The position numbers were made by a program, and so were the translations under genes. Shown in pieces: positions 17,701 through 26,035 of a stretch of DNA of 64,000 bases. Location of the stretch: assembly GCA_963740765.1 (NCBI GenBank), contig CAVUFN010000016.1:1054001-1118000 (forward strand). Reading direction: 5' to 3'. Under the pieces are notes generated by a model that did no database searches, was not told where the DNA came from, and saw only the letters and a program-made list of their open reading frames with translations. Source of the stretch: DATLGB01 sp963740765 (lineage in GTDB: Bacteria > Actinomycetota > Thermoleophilia > Solirubrobacterales > Solirubrobacteraceae). How positions within the stretch are numbered: the first letter of the stretch is position 1; every line of letters begins with the position of its first letter.

Positions 17701-18590
17701 TCGTAGACGATCATGTCGGGCGCCGGCCTCAGGCGCAAGACCTGGCGGGGCGTCATCAGCCCCTCGTCCTCCTCGTAGAAGAGCTTGAACCCGTTGAACG
17801 CGAACGGGACGAGCTTGGTGAAGTCCCGGTACTTGGCCGACTTGACCTCGCGCGATCCGAACCCGTCCACGTTGAGCACCGTGGCGACGTGCGCGAACGG
17901 CCGCAGCTGATCGCGGCTGACGATCATCCCCTCGGTGAACTGGTGCACGACGAGCAGCTTCTGGGGGAGGTCGGCCTTCGCCGTCAGCGCGTCCAGCCAG
18001 GCCGTGACCGCGACGACATCGGACGCGTCGACCGAGCCGATCACCTGGCCGGGGACCTCACTCGGCCCGACGTGCCACTCGGGGTCGAGCGCCAGCGACA
18101 CGTCCGGCTCGCGCAGCCAGCGCGCGAAGCGCTTGGTCTCCGGGAGGAAGCGCGCGCGGCCGGGCTGGAGGTCGAGGATGAGGATCGCGCCGACCGAGCG
18201 GGCGGCCTTGAGGTAGCGGCGGATCACCCGGTTGGAGACGACGCTGCGGTAGTTGCCGTCGTCACCCGGCGCGTAGGTGGCCACCGTCGCGAGCAGCTCC
18301 ATCGCGGGCAGGACCGGCCGTCGCGCGGTCTTGTAGGAGGCCGCGACGCGCTTGAGCTTGCGTGCCGCCGACGCGGGCGACCCGATGCCCAGGATGCCGA
18401 GCGCGTCGTCCTGCGGGTTGCCGTAGAAGGCGACCACGCGGCGCTTGGGCTCATGGAAGATGACGCGACCACCGCCCGGGAGCTGGGGCGGCGTGGGGGT
18501 GGCCTCGGCCTTCGCCGAGTCCCCGCCGTCGGACCCTCCACAGCCCGCGACCGCGAGTACGGTCAGCGAGCAGACAAGGCCACGGCGCAC
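17697..18590 (-). CDS. Lipoprotein of unknown function
   Basis: 297 residues from the GTG at 18590. The N-terminus VRRGLVCSLTVLAVAGCGG is a lipoprotein signal with lipobox VAGC. The body, with RRVVAFYGNPQDDALGILG and ILILDLQPGRARFLPE, has a TIM-barrel/glycoside-hydrolase-like alternation but no active site I can assign. Anchored on the outer face of the membrane. It overlaps the esterase start by 4 bp and follows the carboxypeptidase gene by 20 bp, so it belongs to the envelope-related run. Confidence 0.75.
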   Translation of the reverse strand: MRRGLVCSLTVLAVAGCGGSDGGDSAKAEATPTPPQLPGGGRVIFHEPKRRVVAFYGNPQDDALGILGIGSPASAARKLKRVAASYKTARRPVLPAMELLATVATYAPGDDGNYRSVVSNRVIRRYLKAARSVGAILILDLQPGRARFLPETKRFARWLREPDVSLALDPEWHVGPSEVPGQVIGSVDASDVVAVTAWLDALTAKADLPQKLLVVHQFTEGMIVSRDQLRPFAHVATVLNVDGFGSREVKSAKYRDFTKLVPFAFNGFKLFYEEDEGLMTPRQVLRLRPAPDMIVYE

Positions 18591-18610
18591 CCGGTGACTA
18601 TTGCAGAGCG

Positions 18611-19546
18611 CTACCGCAACGCGCTCCGGAAGCCGAGGTCGAGCAGCTTGCGCGACTGCCGCTCGATGTCGGGCGAGTCGAGCAGCACGACACCGAGCTT
18701 GACGGCGCCGCGCGTCGCCGTCGCGACGAAGCACGCGCCCGCCGCGTCCGTGAACCCGGTCTTGACGCCGGTCACCCCGCGGTAGCCCTCGAACAGCAGC
18801 GGGTTGTGGTTGTAGAGGAACAGCTTGTGGCCCTTGACGCGGGGGAACGGCAGGATCTTCGAGCGGCTGCCGACGATCTTCGCCAGCCGGGGCCGGCGCA
18901 GCACCGCGCGCGCGATCGCGGCGAGATCGGCCGCGCATGAGCGGTTGCCGCGGTCCTCCAGGCCGCTCGGCGTGGCGAAGTGCGAGCACTGCAGGCCGAG
19001 CTTGGCCGCGTAGCCGTTCATGCGCCGCACGAAGCCCCGGATCGATCCCGCCGCACCTTCGGCCAGCACTCGCGCGGCATCGTTGCCCGACGGCAGCAGC
19101 AGCCCGTAGAGCAGCACGCGCACGTCGAGGCGCATGCCCTTCTTCATCATCCCGACCGCCGACCCGGTGGTGTCCAGCGCGTGCTTGGTGACGAGGATCC
19201 GCTTACCGGCCGGAACGCGGCTGTCCACGACCAGCGCGGTCATCATCTTGGTCAGGGACGCGATCGGCCGCCGCGCCGTCGGGCGCCGCCGCCACAGCAC
19301 GCGACCGGTGTCGACGTCGAAGAGCAGCCCCGCCGACGGCGGCCTGCGGAAGCGCGGGTCGACCGTGTCGCGCGGGTCGCCGAGCCGGACGGTGAGCGGG
19401 GACGGCGCCGTCCCCAGGTCGAGCGCTGACCCGACCCGACTCGCGCCGGGGGAGGCGGTCGGGTTGGCCGCGGTCGGAGCGGCCGGCGTCCCGCCACCAC
19501 CGCATCCGGCGAGGACGAACGCTGCGAGCAGCCACCCGCGCCTCAC
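18611..19546 (-). CDS. D-alanyl-D-alanine carboxypeptidase (S11) lipoprotein
   Basis: 311 residues. Lipobox in LLAAFVLAGCGG, then a disordered Thr/Ala/Pro segment. The low-molecular-weight PBP domain has the three penicillin-binding motifs: SLTK (nucleophile Ser-x-x-Lys), PSGN (SxN) and KTG. It trims the terminal D-Ala from peptidoglycan pentapeptides at the outer membrane surface of the cytoplasmic membrane. The GTG start overlaps the stop of the small membrane protein (GTGA). It lacks an obvious C-terminal amphipathic anchor, so the lipid anchor replaces it. Confidence 0.88.
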   Translation of the reverse strand: MRRGWLLAAFVLAGCGGGGTPAAPTAANPTASPGASRVGSALDLGTAPSPLTVRLGDPRDTVDPRFRRPPSAGLLFDVDTGRVLWRRRPTARRPIASLTKMMTALVVDSRVPAGKRILVTKHALDTTGSAVGMMKKGMRLDVRVLLYGLLLPSGNDAARVLAEGAAGSIRGFVRRMNGYAAKLGLQCSHFATPSGLEDRGNRSCAADLAAIARAVLRRPRLAKIVGSRSKILPFPRVKGHKLFLYNHNPLLFEGYRGVTGVKTGFTDAAGACFVATATRGAVKLGVVLLDSPDIERQSRKLLDLGFRSALR

Positions 19547-19728
19547 CGCGGTCCGCCGCGGCGCTCGTTCAGCGCCCCGAAGATCCCGACGCCGAGGATG
19601 GTCACGAACATCAGCGACAGCAGCACGAGCACGTCCGGGCCCTCCGTGATCAGCACGTAGAGCGTCAGGAACGTCAGCACCGCCCACAGGACGAACGCGA
19701 GCGCCATGATGAGCCGCCGCGCGGTCAC
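19543..19728 (-). CDS. Small two-helix membrane protein
   Basis: 61 residues from GTG 19728. Two hydrophobic helices (about 7-27 and 31-49), then a charged tail NERRGGPR. No family recognised. It overlaps rhomboid upstream and the carboxypeptidase downstream by 4 bp each, so it is surely co-translated; a partner or regulator of one of these is conceivable. Confidence 0.65.
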   Translation of the reverse strand: MTARRLIMALAFVLWAVLTFLTLYVLITEGPDVLVLLSLMFVTILGVGIFGALNERRGGPR

Positions 19729-20423
19729 CGCTGCCGCGCCCACGCGCGGACGGTCGCCAGGCCGAAGACGAAGCCGCCGATGTGGGCGAAGTAGGCGACG
19801 CCGCCGGCATCTCCCGCGCCGGGGTCCAGGAACCCCAGATAGCCGAACGCGATCTGCTGCACGAACCAGAAGCCAAGCACGACGAGCGCCGGAATGGGGA
19901 GGACGATGAACCCGATGAAGGTCCACACCCGCGCGCGGGGGTACAGCAGCAGGTAGCCGCCGAGCACGGCCGCGATGGCGCCCGACGCACCGATCGTCGG
20001 GACCTGCGAGCCCGGGTCGACCGCGACCTGCAGGGCGAGCGCCGCCAGCCCGCCGAGCAGGTAGAACACGACGAAGCGCGCGCGTCCGAGCGCATCCTCG
20101 ATGTTGTTGCCGAACACGTACAGGAACAGCATGTTGCCGCCGAGGTGCACGAGCCCGCCGTGCATGAACATCGCCGTGAACGGCGTGATCCAGCGCGACG
20201 GCGGGGTGCCACCGCACGAGCCCAGCTCGAAGGCCGGGTGCGTGTACTCGCGCGGGACGGCCGCGTACTCACCGAGGTTGCACAGGTACTCGTTGGAGCT
20301 CGGGTCGCCGAGCGACAGCGTCCCGTGTTGGAAGAGGAAGTAGGCGGCGACGTTCAGCGCGATCAGCGTGAGCGTGACCGCAGGGAAGGTCTCCGTCGGA
20401 TTGCGGTCGCCGAGCGGGAACAC
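19725..20423 (-). CDS. Rhomboid family intramembrane serine protease
   Basis: 232 residues with about six membrane helices. HGGLVHLGGNMLFLYVFG carries the conserved His/Asn helix, GASGAIAAVLGG holds the nucleophile Ser147, and His214 in YFAHIGGFVFG completes the dyad. A loop of about 50 residues (35-85) with two cysteines lies after the first helix. It cleaves substrates within the membrane. GTG start directly follows the lipA stop without a gap. Confidence 0.9.
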   Translation of the reverse strand: MFPLGDRNPTETFPAVTLTLIALNVAAYFLFQHGTLSLGDPSSNEYLCNLGEYAAVPREYTHPAFELGSCGGTPPSRWITPFTAMFMHGGLVHLGGNMLFLYVFGNNIEDALGRARFVVFYLLGGLAALALQVAVDPGSQVPTIGASGAIAAVLGGYLLLYPRARVWTFIGFIVLPIPALVVLGFWFVQQIAFGYLGFLDPGAGDAGGVAYFAHIGGFVFGLATVRAWARQR

Positions 20424-21377
20424 TCAGGAAGCGAGCGGCCCGACGCCCGGCTGGTCCTGCGCGACGTGCTCGTCGGCGTGGTAGCTCGAGCGCACGAGCG
20501 GTCCGGACGCGACGTGGTCGAAGCCCATCGCCTCCGCCGCGACCCGCAGCGCGTCGAACTCCTCCGGATGCCAGTAGCGGACGACGGGAAGGTGCCGTTC
20601 GGTGGGCCGGAGGTACTGGCCGACGGTGATGATCGAGACGTGCTGCTCGCGCAGCTGCCCGAGCGCGTCGACCATCTCCTCGAAGGACTCGCCCAGGCCG
20701 ACCATGAAGCCGGACTTCGTCGCCCGCGCGCCGAGCGCGTGGGCGTTGCGCAGGACGCGCAGGGAACGCTCCCACGTCGAGCCCCGGCGCGCGACCGGGT
20801 ACAGCCGCGGCGCCACCTCGACGTTGTGGTTGAAGACGTCGGGCGCCTCGGCGATGACGCGCGCGAGCGGCATCTCCTCGCCGCGGAAGTCGGGGGTCAG
20901 GACCTCGACCTGGCAGCCCGGCGCCTGGCGGCGGATCTGGCGGATCGTGGCCGCCCACACGCCCGCGCCGAGGTCGGGCAGGTCGTCGCGGTCGACGCTG
21001 GTGACGACGGCGTGGCGCAGGCCCATGCGGGCGACCGAGCGGGCCACGCGCGCCGGCTCGAGCGGGTCGTGCCAGGTCGGCTTGCCCGTCTTGACGTTGC
21101 AGAAGCCGCAGCGCCGCGTGCAGGTGTCGCCGAGGATCATGAAGGTGGCGGTCCCGCGCTCCCAGCAGTCCCCGATGTTCGGGCACGCCGCCTCCTGGCA
21201 GACCGTGTGCAGGTCCTCGTCGGCGATGTCCTTGCGCAGCGCGCGGTAGCGGTCGCCGCCCGGCGCGGGCACCTTGAACCAGCTCGGCTTGCGCGAGCGG
21301 AACGGCAGGACGTCGGCGCCGATGACCTCGAGGACGTTGCCGCCACCGGGATTGGAGCGGGAGCGGGTGGCGGTCAC
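20424..21377 (-). CDS. lipA: Lipoyl synthase
   Basis: 317 residues. Radical SAM enzyme that inserts two sulfurs into octanoyl-E2/GcvH. The auxiliary cluster motif (CQEAACPNIGDCW, C-x4-C-x5-C) and the radical-SAM motif CTRRCGFC (C-x3-C-x2-C) are both complete. The GTG start overlaps the lipB stop. LipB-LipA order and coupling match their sequential reactions. Confidence 0.96.
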   Translation of the reverse strand: MTATRSRSNPGGGNVLEVIGADVLPFRSRKPSWFKVPAPGGDRYRALRKDIADEDLHTVCQEAACPNIGDCWERGTATFMILGDTCTRRCGFCNVKTGKPTWHDPLEPARVARSVARMGLRHAVVTSVDRDDLPDLGAGVWAATIRQIRRQAPGCQVEVLTPDFRGEEMPLARVIAEAPDVFNHNVEVAPRLYPVARRGSTWERSLRVLRNAHALGARATKSGFMVGLGESFEEMVDALGQLREQHVSIITVGQYLRPTERHLPVVRYWHPEEFDALRVAAEAMGFDHVASGPLVRSSYHADEHVAQDQPGVGPLAS

Positions 21378-21997
21378 ACCATCGAGGGTACGAGTGCGGA
21401 CGCGATCGAGCCCATCAGGGCCGGCAGCGTCCCCGCACGCCCGGTCTCCCGGCACACGGACGTCATCTGGACCTCGGGCAGACCGCACGCGACCGCCCAC
21501 TCGAACGGCTGCAGGTCGTTGTCGACGTTGAGGGCGAACCCGTGGATGCTGACCCCGCGCGACACGTGGATGCCGATCGAGGCGATCTTGCGTTCCCCCA
21601 CCCACACGCCCGTGTACGCCGGCCCGTCGCAGTCGCGCCCGCGCGCCTCGATGCCGGCCTCGCCGAGCGCGGCGACGATTGCCGTCTCCATCGCGCACAC
21701 GTGGTCGGGGATCGACCCGATCCGCCGCACCGGGTAGCCGACGAGCTGGCCGGGCCCGTGGTAGGTGAGCTTGCCGCCGCGGTCCGTGCGGACGACGTCG
21801 ATGCCCTGGGCGCGGTACCAGTCCTCGCCCATCGGCAGGTCGCCGGGAGCGCTGCGGCGCCCGAGCGTGTAGACCGCCGGGTGCTCGAGCAGCAGCAGGA
21901 CGCCGTCGGACTCGCCCGCCTGGACGCGGGCGCGTTCGGCCAGCTGGAGCTCGAGCGCCTCCGCGTAGGGAACCAGGCCGAGCTGACGCACGTCCAT
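21374..21997 (-). CDS. lipB: Octanoyltransferase
   Basis: 207 residues. Contains LLLEHPAVYTLGRR, the RGGKLTYHGPGQLVGYPV active-site block with the conserved Lys/His region, and the IASIGIHVSRGVSIHGFALNV segment. The catalytic Cys is in TSVCRETGR. Transfers octanoate from ACP to lipoyl domains. First gene of the lip-rhomboid-dacA chain. Confidence 0.95.
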   Translation of the reverse strand: MDVRQLGLVPYAEALELQLAERARVQAGESDGVLLLLEHPAVYTLGRRSAPGDLPMGEDWYRAQGIDVVRTDRGGKLTYHGPGQLVGYPVRRIGSIPDHVCAMETAIVAALGEAGIEARGRDCDGPAYTGVWVGERKIASIGIHVSRGVSIHGFALNVDNDLQPFEWAVACGLPEVQMTSVCRETGRAGTLPALMGSIASALVPSMV

Positions 21998-22024
21998 GAC
22001 GCCGTGAACTCTACGCTCGGCTCT

Positions 22025-22615
22025 GTGATCGCCGGTCGCGAGGGTGGGTGGGACCGTTTCGTCTGGCGCCTGCGGGGCGCCACCATGTGGCCGGCGTTCG
22101 TGGCGGCCACGCTGGCGGAGACCGCGCTGTGGAGCGCGCTTCCGCCCGCCGGCGACGGCCCCGACTACATCCTCGGCGCCTTCCTCATCGCGATGGCGCT
22201 CAACCTGATCGTGGTGGCGGGGCTCGCGCCCGCGCTCGGCTTCGTGCGGCGCCGCCGCCGGCCCGACCTCCCGCGCGCCATCGCGACCGACCAGATGGGG
22301 ACCGTCCTGCTCGGCGTCGTGCTCGCGGGGACCGTCGTGGCCGGCGCCGTCCACCACGCCGCGCTGGCGGCCGACGACCGCGATCGCTCCGCCGCCTACA
22401 CCGCCACCTCCACCTACGTCCACCACCAGGCGCCCGCGTTCGCGCGCCGCCTGACCACGATGGACGCCATCGAGGTCGAGGACGGCGTCTGGCGCTCCTG
22501 CGTCCCCGCAGCGCGCCCGGACCGCGCGCTGTGCCTGTTCGTCGACGTCGAGCAGTCGCCCGCCGGCGTCACACGGGATCGGGAGCAGACGCCGAACGCC
22601 CTGTGGCGACGCTGA
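22025..22615 (+). CDS. Membrane protein of unknown function
   Basis: 196 residues from GTG 22025. Three hydrophobic helices (about 18-35, 45-65, 85-110), then a soluble C-terminal region with two cysteines (WRSCVPAARPDRALCLFVDV). Probably a membrane-anchored extracytoplasmic domain. Divergent from lipB; no family recognised. The 3' end overlaps the convergent hypothetical gene by 47 bp. Confidence 0.65.
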   Translation: MIAGREGGWDRFVWRLRGATMWPAFVAATLAETALWSALPPAGDGPDYILGAFLIAMALNLIVVAGLAPALGFVRRRRRPDLPRAIATDQMGTVLLGVVLAGTVVAGAVHHAALAADDRDRSAAYTATSTYVHHQAPAFARRLTTMDAIEVEDGVWRSCVPAARPDRALCLFVDVEQSPAGVTRDREQTPNALWRR

Positions 22616-23048
22616 GGATCGCGTCGGCGTCCTGCGGGGTCACCGCCCGGGCGTCGCAGACGAGCGTCAGGCCGGCCCGCCCCACGCCGAGTCCCGCTCC
22701 CTGGCGCGGCAGCAGCGGCGGCGTCAGCCAGTCCAGCTCGAGGTCGAGGCCCCACACGGTTAAGGTGGCGCCGGCCAGTTCGGCGGCCGTGAAGGACTCC
22801 GGGTCGCGGCCGATGAGTGCCTCGTAGTCGCCGAGGACGGGGAACACCGGCCCCGGCAGCGCGACCGCGAGCTTCGGCTCCGGCACGACGACCGTCCCGT
22901 CGCGCCAGGCGGGCACCTCTCCGCCCAGGCGGTCCAGCAGCGCGGCGGGCGCCACCGGTTCCCAGGCGCGCGCGGCCGTGAAGGACGGCATCGTGGCGGC
23001 CGCTTCGGCGACCCGGCGGGCGTACGTCTCGTGGAGGCGCGTCGTCAC
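22569..23048 (-). CDS. Hypothetical protein coupled to GGDEF regulator gene
   Basis: 159 residues from GTG 23048, which overlaps the stop of the REC-GGDEF gene (GTGA). Soluble, no cysteine cluster or recognisable motif; the middle (VVVPEPKLAVALPGPVFPVLG) is rich in beta propensity. I cannot assign a function. Its coupling to the two-component genes makes a role in that signalling system possible. Confidence 0.6.
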   Translation of the reverse strand: MTTRLHETYARRVAEAAATMPSFTAARAWEPVAPAALLDRLGGEVPAWRDGTVVVPEPKLAVALPGPVFPVLGDYEALIGRDPESFTAAELAGATLTVWGLDLELDWLTPPLLPRQGAGLGVGRAGLTLVCDARAVTPQDADAILSVATGRSASAPDPV

Positions 23049-24001
23049 GCAGCGGACGCTACCGCGACCCGCCCGCGGCCTTCGCGCTTGGCGGCGTACA
23101 TCGCGGCGTCCGCACGCCGCAACAGGGCGGCGCCGTCCTCGGTGCGCGGATCGGCGACGGCGATCCCGATCGCCGCGCTGAGCTCCGCGATGCCCGCTTC
23201 GGTCCTGTAGGGCATGCCCAGCGCCGCGGCCAGCCGGCGCGCCAGCGCCAACCCGCCGTCGCTGCTGGCCACGCTCTCGCACAGCACGGTGAACTCGTCG
23301 CCGCCCAGGCGCGCCACCGTGTCGGCCCCGCGCAGCTCGTGCTCGAGCCGCCGTGCGACCTCGACCAGGACCGCGTCGCCGGCCAGGTGTCCGAGCGTGT
23401 CGTTGACGGGCTTGAAGTCGTCGAGATCGATGAACATGACCACCAGCCGCGGGGCCCGTCGGCCGCGCGTGGGGGAGCGAGCGGCGCGGGCGAGCGCCTG
23501 CTCGAGGCGGTCGGCGAACAGGACGCGGTTGGGCAGGCCGGTCAGGGGATCGCTCAGCGCGAGTCGCGCGAGCCGCCGTTCGAAGCGCTGACGCTCGACG
23601 GCGTAGCGCATCGCCTTGGCCAGCGACGGGCCGTCGACGTCGTCCTTGATCAGGAAGTCCTGGGCGCCGGCCTGCACGGCCTCGAGCGCCACCTGCTTGT
23701 CGTCGTTGCCCGACAGGACCACGACCGGGATGTCCGGCGCCGCGGCGCGCAGCTGGCGCACGCCATCGACCCCGAACGAGTCCGGCAGCGACAGGTCGAG
23801 CAGCACGAGATCGGCGAGGCCGCGGCTGACGGGCTCCACGGCGTCCTGCAGGCGGGTGACGCTGGCGAGCACGGCGGCCCCGTCGGCGTCGCGCAGCATC
23901 TCGGCGACCAGCCGCCGGTCGCCCTCATCGTCCTCGACCAGCAGGACGCGGACGGAGTCGTGATCGCTGGCGAGATCGTCGAGCACGTGCGACCAGGTCA
24001 T
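23045..24001 (-). CDS. Response regulator with GGDEF output (diguanylate cyclase)
   Basis: 318 residues. REC domain first: acidic pair in LLVEDDEGD, phospho-Asp in LVLLDLSLPDS, VVLSGND and the Lys in FLIKDD. Then a GGDEF domain (from about 150) with active loop ARLGGDEFTV and the RxxD inhibitory site RGAD five residues upstream. Phosphorylation by the adjacent kinase should switch c-di-GMP synthesis. ATGA overlap with the kinase gene. Confidence 0.92.
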   Translation of the reverse strand: MTWSHVLDDLASDHDSVRVLLVEDDEGDRRLVAEMLRDADGAAVLASVTRLQDAVEPVSRGLADLVLLDLSLPDSFGVDGVRQLRAAAPDIPVVVLSGNDDKQVALEAVQAGAQDFLIKDDVDGPSLAKAMRYAVERQRFERRLARLALSDPLTGLPNRVLFADRLEQALARAARSPTRGRRAPRLVVMFIDLDDFKPVNDTLGHLAGDAVLVEVARRLEHELRGADTVARLGGDEFTVLCESVASSDGGLALARRLAAALGMPYRTEAGIAELSAAIGIAVADPRTEDGAALLRRADAAMYAAKREGRGRVAVASAA

Positions 24002-25188
24002 GCGGGCACCACGCGCAGACCCGGATCGACGTGACGGACGGGCGGTGCCGGCTCGGCCGCCGGGAGGTCGATGCAGAAGCACGCGCCCCCGCCCGGTCGG
24101 TGCTCGGCCCGGATGCGCCCGCCGTGCGCCTCGATGACCTTGCGCGTGATCGCCAGCCCGACGCCCGTGCCCGGGTACTCGTCGCTCGTGTGCAGCCGCT
24201 GGAACATGCGGAACATCCGCTCGCCCTGCTCCGTGTCGAAGCCGATGCCCTCGTCCTGGACCGTCAGCCTCCAGCCACCGTCGGGCAGCGGCACGGCGGC
24301 GACCTCCACGACCGGCGCCCGGCCCGGCTCGACGAACTTCAAGGCGTTGGAGAGCAGGTTCTGGAAGACCTGGCCGAACTGCACCGGGTCGCCGACCACG
24401 ACCGGCAGGCCGGCGGCGAGCAGGGTCGGCTCCGGGCCCTCGCGTTCGGCCGTGAGGGTGTGCCAGACCGCTTCGACCAGTGGCTGGAGCGGCACGGGCT
24501 CGGCGATCGACGCCTCACGGCCGACCTTGGAGTACGCCAGCAGGTCGTCGATCAGCTCCCGCATTCGCAGCGCGCCGCCGAGCGCGAAGTCGACGAACTG
24601 CTGCGCGTCATCGTCGAGCTCGTCGCCGTAACGGCGCTGCAGCAGGCGCAGGTAGCCGTTGATCATGCGCAGCGGCTCCGACAGGTCGTGCGACGCGATG
24701 TAGGCGTACTGCTCGAGCTCCGCATTGGAGCGCTCGAGCTCGCGGGCGTGATCGGCGAGGGCGCGCTCGGACTCGCGCTGGAGCGTCACGTCGCGGAACA
24801 TGGCGATGCCGCCCGCGACCCGGCCGACGCCGTCGATCATCGGGACCATCTCGACGAGCCAGATCACCCCGTTGGAGGCGTGGAAGTCGAACTGGGTGGG
24901 CTCGCCGCGCATGGCGGCCCGCAGGTGTGGCTCGATGCGCGCCTGCTGGTCCGGCGTCAAAAATTCGTCCAGGTGGTGGCCGACGGCACGAGAGGGGGGG
25001 AAGGGCAGCCGGGCCTGGCCGCCCCCCTCGATGGAAAGCACGCGCAGCTTCGGGTCGAACACGGCCACCAGCGCGTCTGGCAGGACGTCCAGAAGCGCTT
25101 TGTAGCGCGCTTCCGGCCGCACTGCGGCGTCCAGCCGCAGCACGCCCGAATCGGGCACGACGGCGGGGTCGGGGTGGGGAGGTGTCAT
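23998..25188 (-). CDS. Soluble PAS sensor histidine kinase
   Basis: 396 residues with no membrane helix. PAS domain about 25-155 (GVIWLVEMVPMIDGVGRVAGG), dimerisation/phosphoacceptor helix with His in IASHDLSEPLRMINGY (a form common in phytochrome-like kinases), and HATPase boxes QNLLSNALKF, DEGIGFD and GTGVGLAITRKV. It should sense a cytoplasmic signal and pass phosphate to the coupled REC-GGDEF protein. Confidence 0.9.
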   Translation of the reverse strand: MTPPHPDPAVVPDSGVLRLDAAVRPEARYKALLDVLPDALVAVFDPKLRVLSIEGGGQARLPFPPSRAVGHHLDEFLTPDQQARIEPHLRAAMRGEPTQFDFHASNGVIWLVEMVPMIDGVGRVAGGIAMFRDVTLQRESERALADHARELERSNAELEQYAYIASHDLSEPLRMINGYLRLLQRRYGDELDDDAQQFVDFALGGALRMRELIDDLLAYSKVGREASIAEPVPLQPLVEAVWHTLTAEREGPEPTLLAAGLPVVVGDPVQFGQVFQNLLSNALKFVEPGRAPVVEVAAVPLPDGGWRLTVQDEGIGFDTEQGERMFRMFQRLHTSDEYPGTGVGLAITRKVIEAHGGRIRAEHRPGGGACFCIDLPAAEPAPPVRHVDPGLRVVPA

Positions 25189-25237
25189 TGAACGGGAGCC
25201 GCGGATTCCGAGCCTCGGCCCTACTGCAATCGGCATA

Positions 25238-25253
25238 TGGGGTGCGGACCCCA
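25238..25253 (-). other. Short hairpin before the histidine kinase gene
   Basis: TGGGGT/ACCCCA with loop of 4 nt, in the 82-bp gap between the 66-residue gene and the kinase start. No U-run follows, so termination is not certain; it may attenuate readthrough. Confidence 0.35.
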
Positions 25254-25270
25254 ATACCCAATGGACGGTT

Positions 25271-25471
25271 TCACGGCTGATCGTAGATCGTCCATTTGTC
25301 CAAAAAGGTTTGCGCTTCCTGTTGGGAGAGGTCCGCGCGCAGCGCATTGGCGAGCCGCCGGGCCTGGTCCGGCCGCACGTCCCAGAACAGCGCGATCTCC
25401 CCCGTGTCGATCTCGAGCACCTCGATCATCGCGCGGCTGACCCGCAGTTCGTAGACGCGGTTCGCCTTCAC
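25271..25471 (-). CDS. Small conserved-looking hypothetical protein
   Basis: 66 residues: strand-rich start (VYELRVSRAMIEVLEID), FWDVRPDQARRLANALRADL helix, and a C-terminal helix. No known domain. ATG overlaps the stop of the thioredoxin-fold gene upstream (ATGA), which supports that it is expressed. Confidence 0.6.
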   Translation of the reverse strand: MKANRVYELRVSRAMIEVLEIDTGEIALFWDVRPDQARRLANALRADLSQQEAQTFLDKWTIYDQP

Positions 25472-26016
25472 AGGTCGTACAAGACCTGCGCGTCGCGGTC
25501 GACGACGGCGGGGACGTCAAGGACACCGGCCGCGGCCGCACCCGCCGTGGCGACGCGCAGGCGCTCGGCCGTTCCGCGCAAGGCCGCGCCCTTGACGAGC
25601 GCGTTGGGATGGATCTCGGCGGCGGCCCCGGCCAGGAAGACGGTGTCACGCTCGGCCAGGTCGCGCCCGGCGGTGAAGGTCTGACGGAACGCGGCGAGAC
25701 TGAAGGCGACAACCTTGCCGATCTGCTTGGCGTAGGTGGCCGAGAGCATCGCGAAGCGCGTGTCCGCGGGCGGGAACTGCGGCGGTGGGCGCAGGGGCAG
25801 CAGCCCGCGCTCCGCGGCGAGGCGCCCGATGTCCTCCAGGTGGGCGTCGGCCTCGGCGGCGCAGCGGAACGGTCCGACGTCGGCGGCGGCGAGGCCGGCC
25901 AGTTCGACGGGGACGAACTCCGGCACCTCGCCCAGGCGCTCGACGACGCGCTCGGCCGCCAGCCATGCGGTGGGGGAGCGGAGGTCGTAGTAGAAGCGGG
26001 GGTGGCCGTCGGTCAC
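25468..26016 (-). CDS. DsbA/HCCA-isomerase family thioredoxin-fold protein
   Basis: 182 residues from GTG 26016. The start (RFYYDLRSPTAWLAAERVVE) is the signature of the 2-hydroxychromene-2-carboxylate isomerase/DsbA-like kappa-GST group: the CxxC position reads SPTA, so it is not a disulfide oxidase. Middle helical insertion and C-terminal GAAAAGVLDVPAVVDRDAQV with the cis-Pro loop (VPAV). Likely a glutathione- or thiol-dependent isomerase or transferase. Confidence 0.75.
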   Translation of the reverse strand: MTDGHPRFYYDLRSPTAWLAAERVVERLGEVPEFVPVELAGLAAADVGPFRCAAEADAHLEDIGRLAAERGLLPLRPPPQFPPADTRFAMLSATYAKQIGKVVAFSLAAFRQTFTAGRDLAERDTVFLAGAAAEIHPNALVKGAALRGTAERLRVATAGAAAAGVLDVPAVVDRDAQVLYDL

Positions 26017-26035
26017 GGCTGCCAGTATCCCCTCC

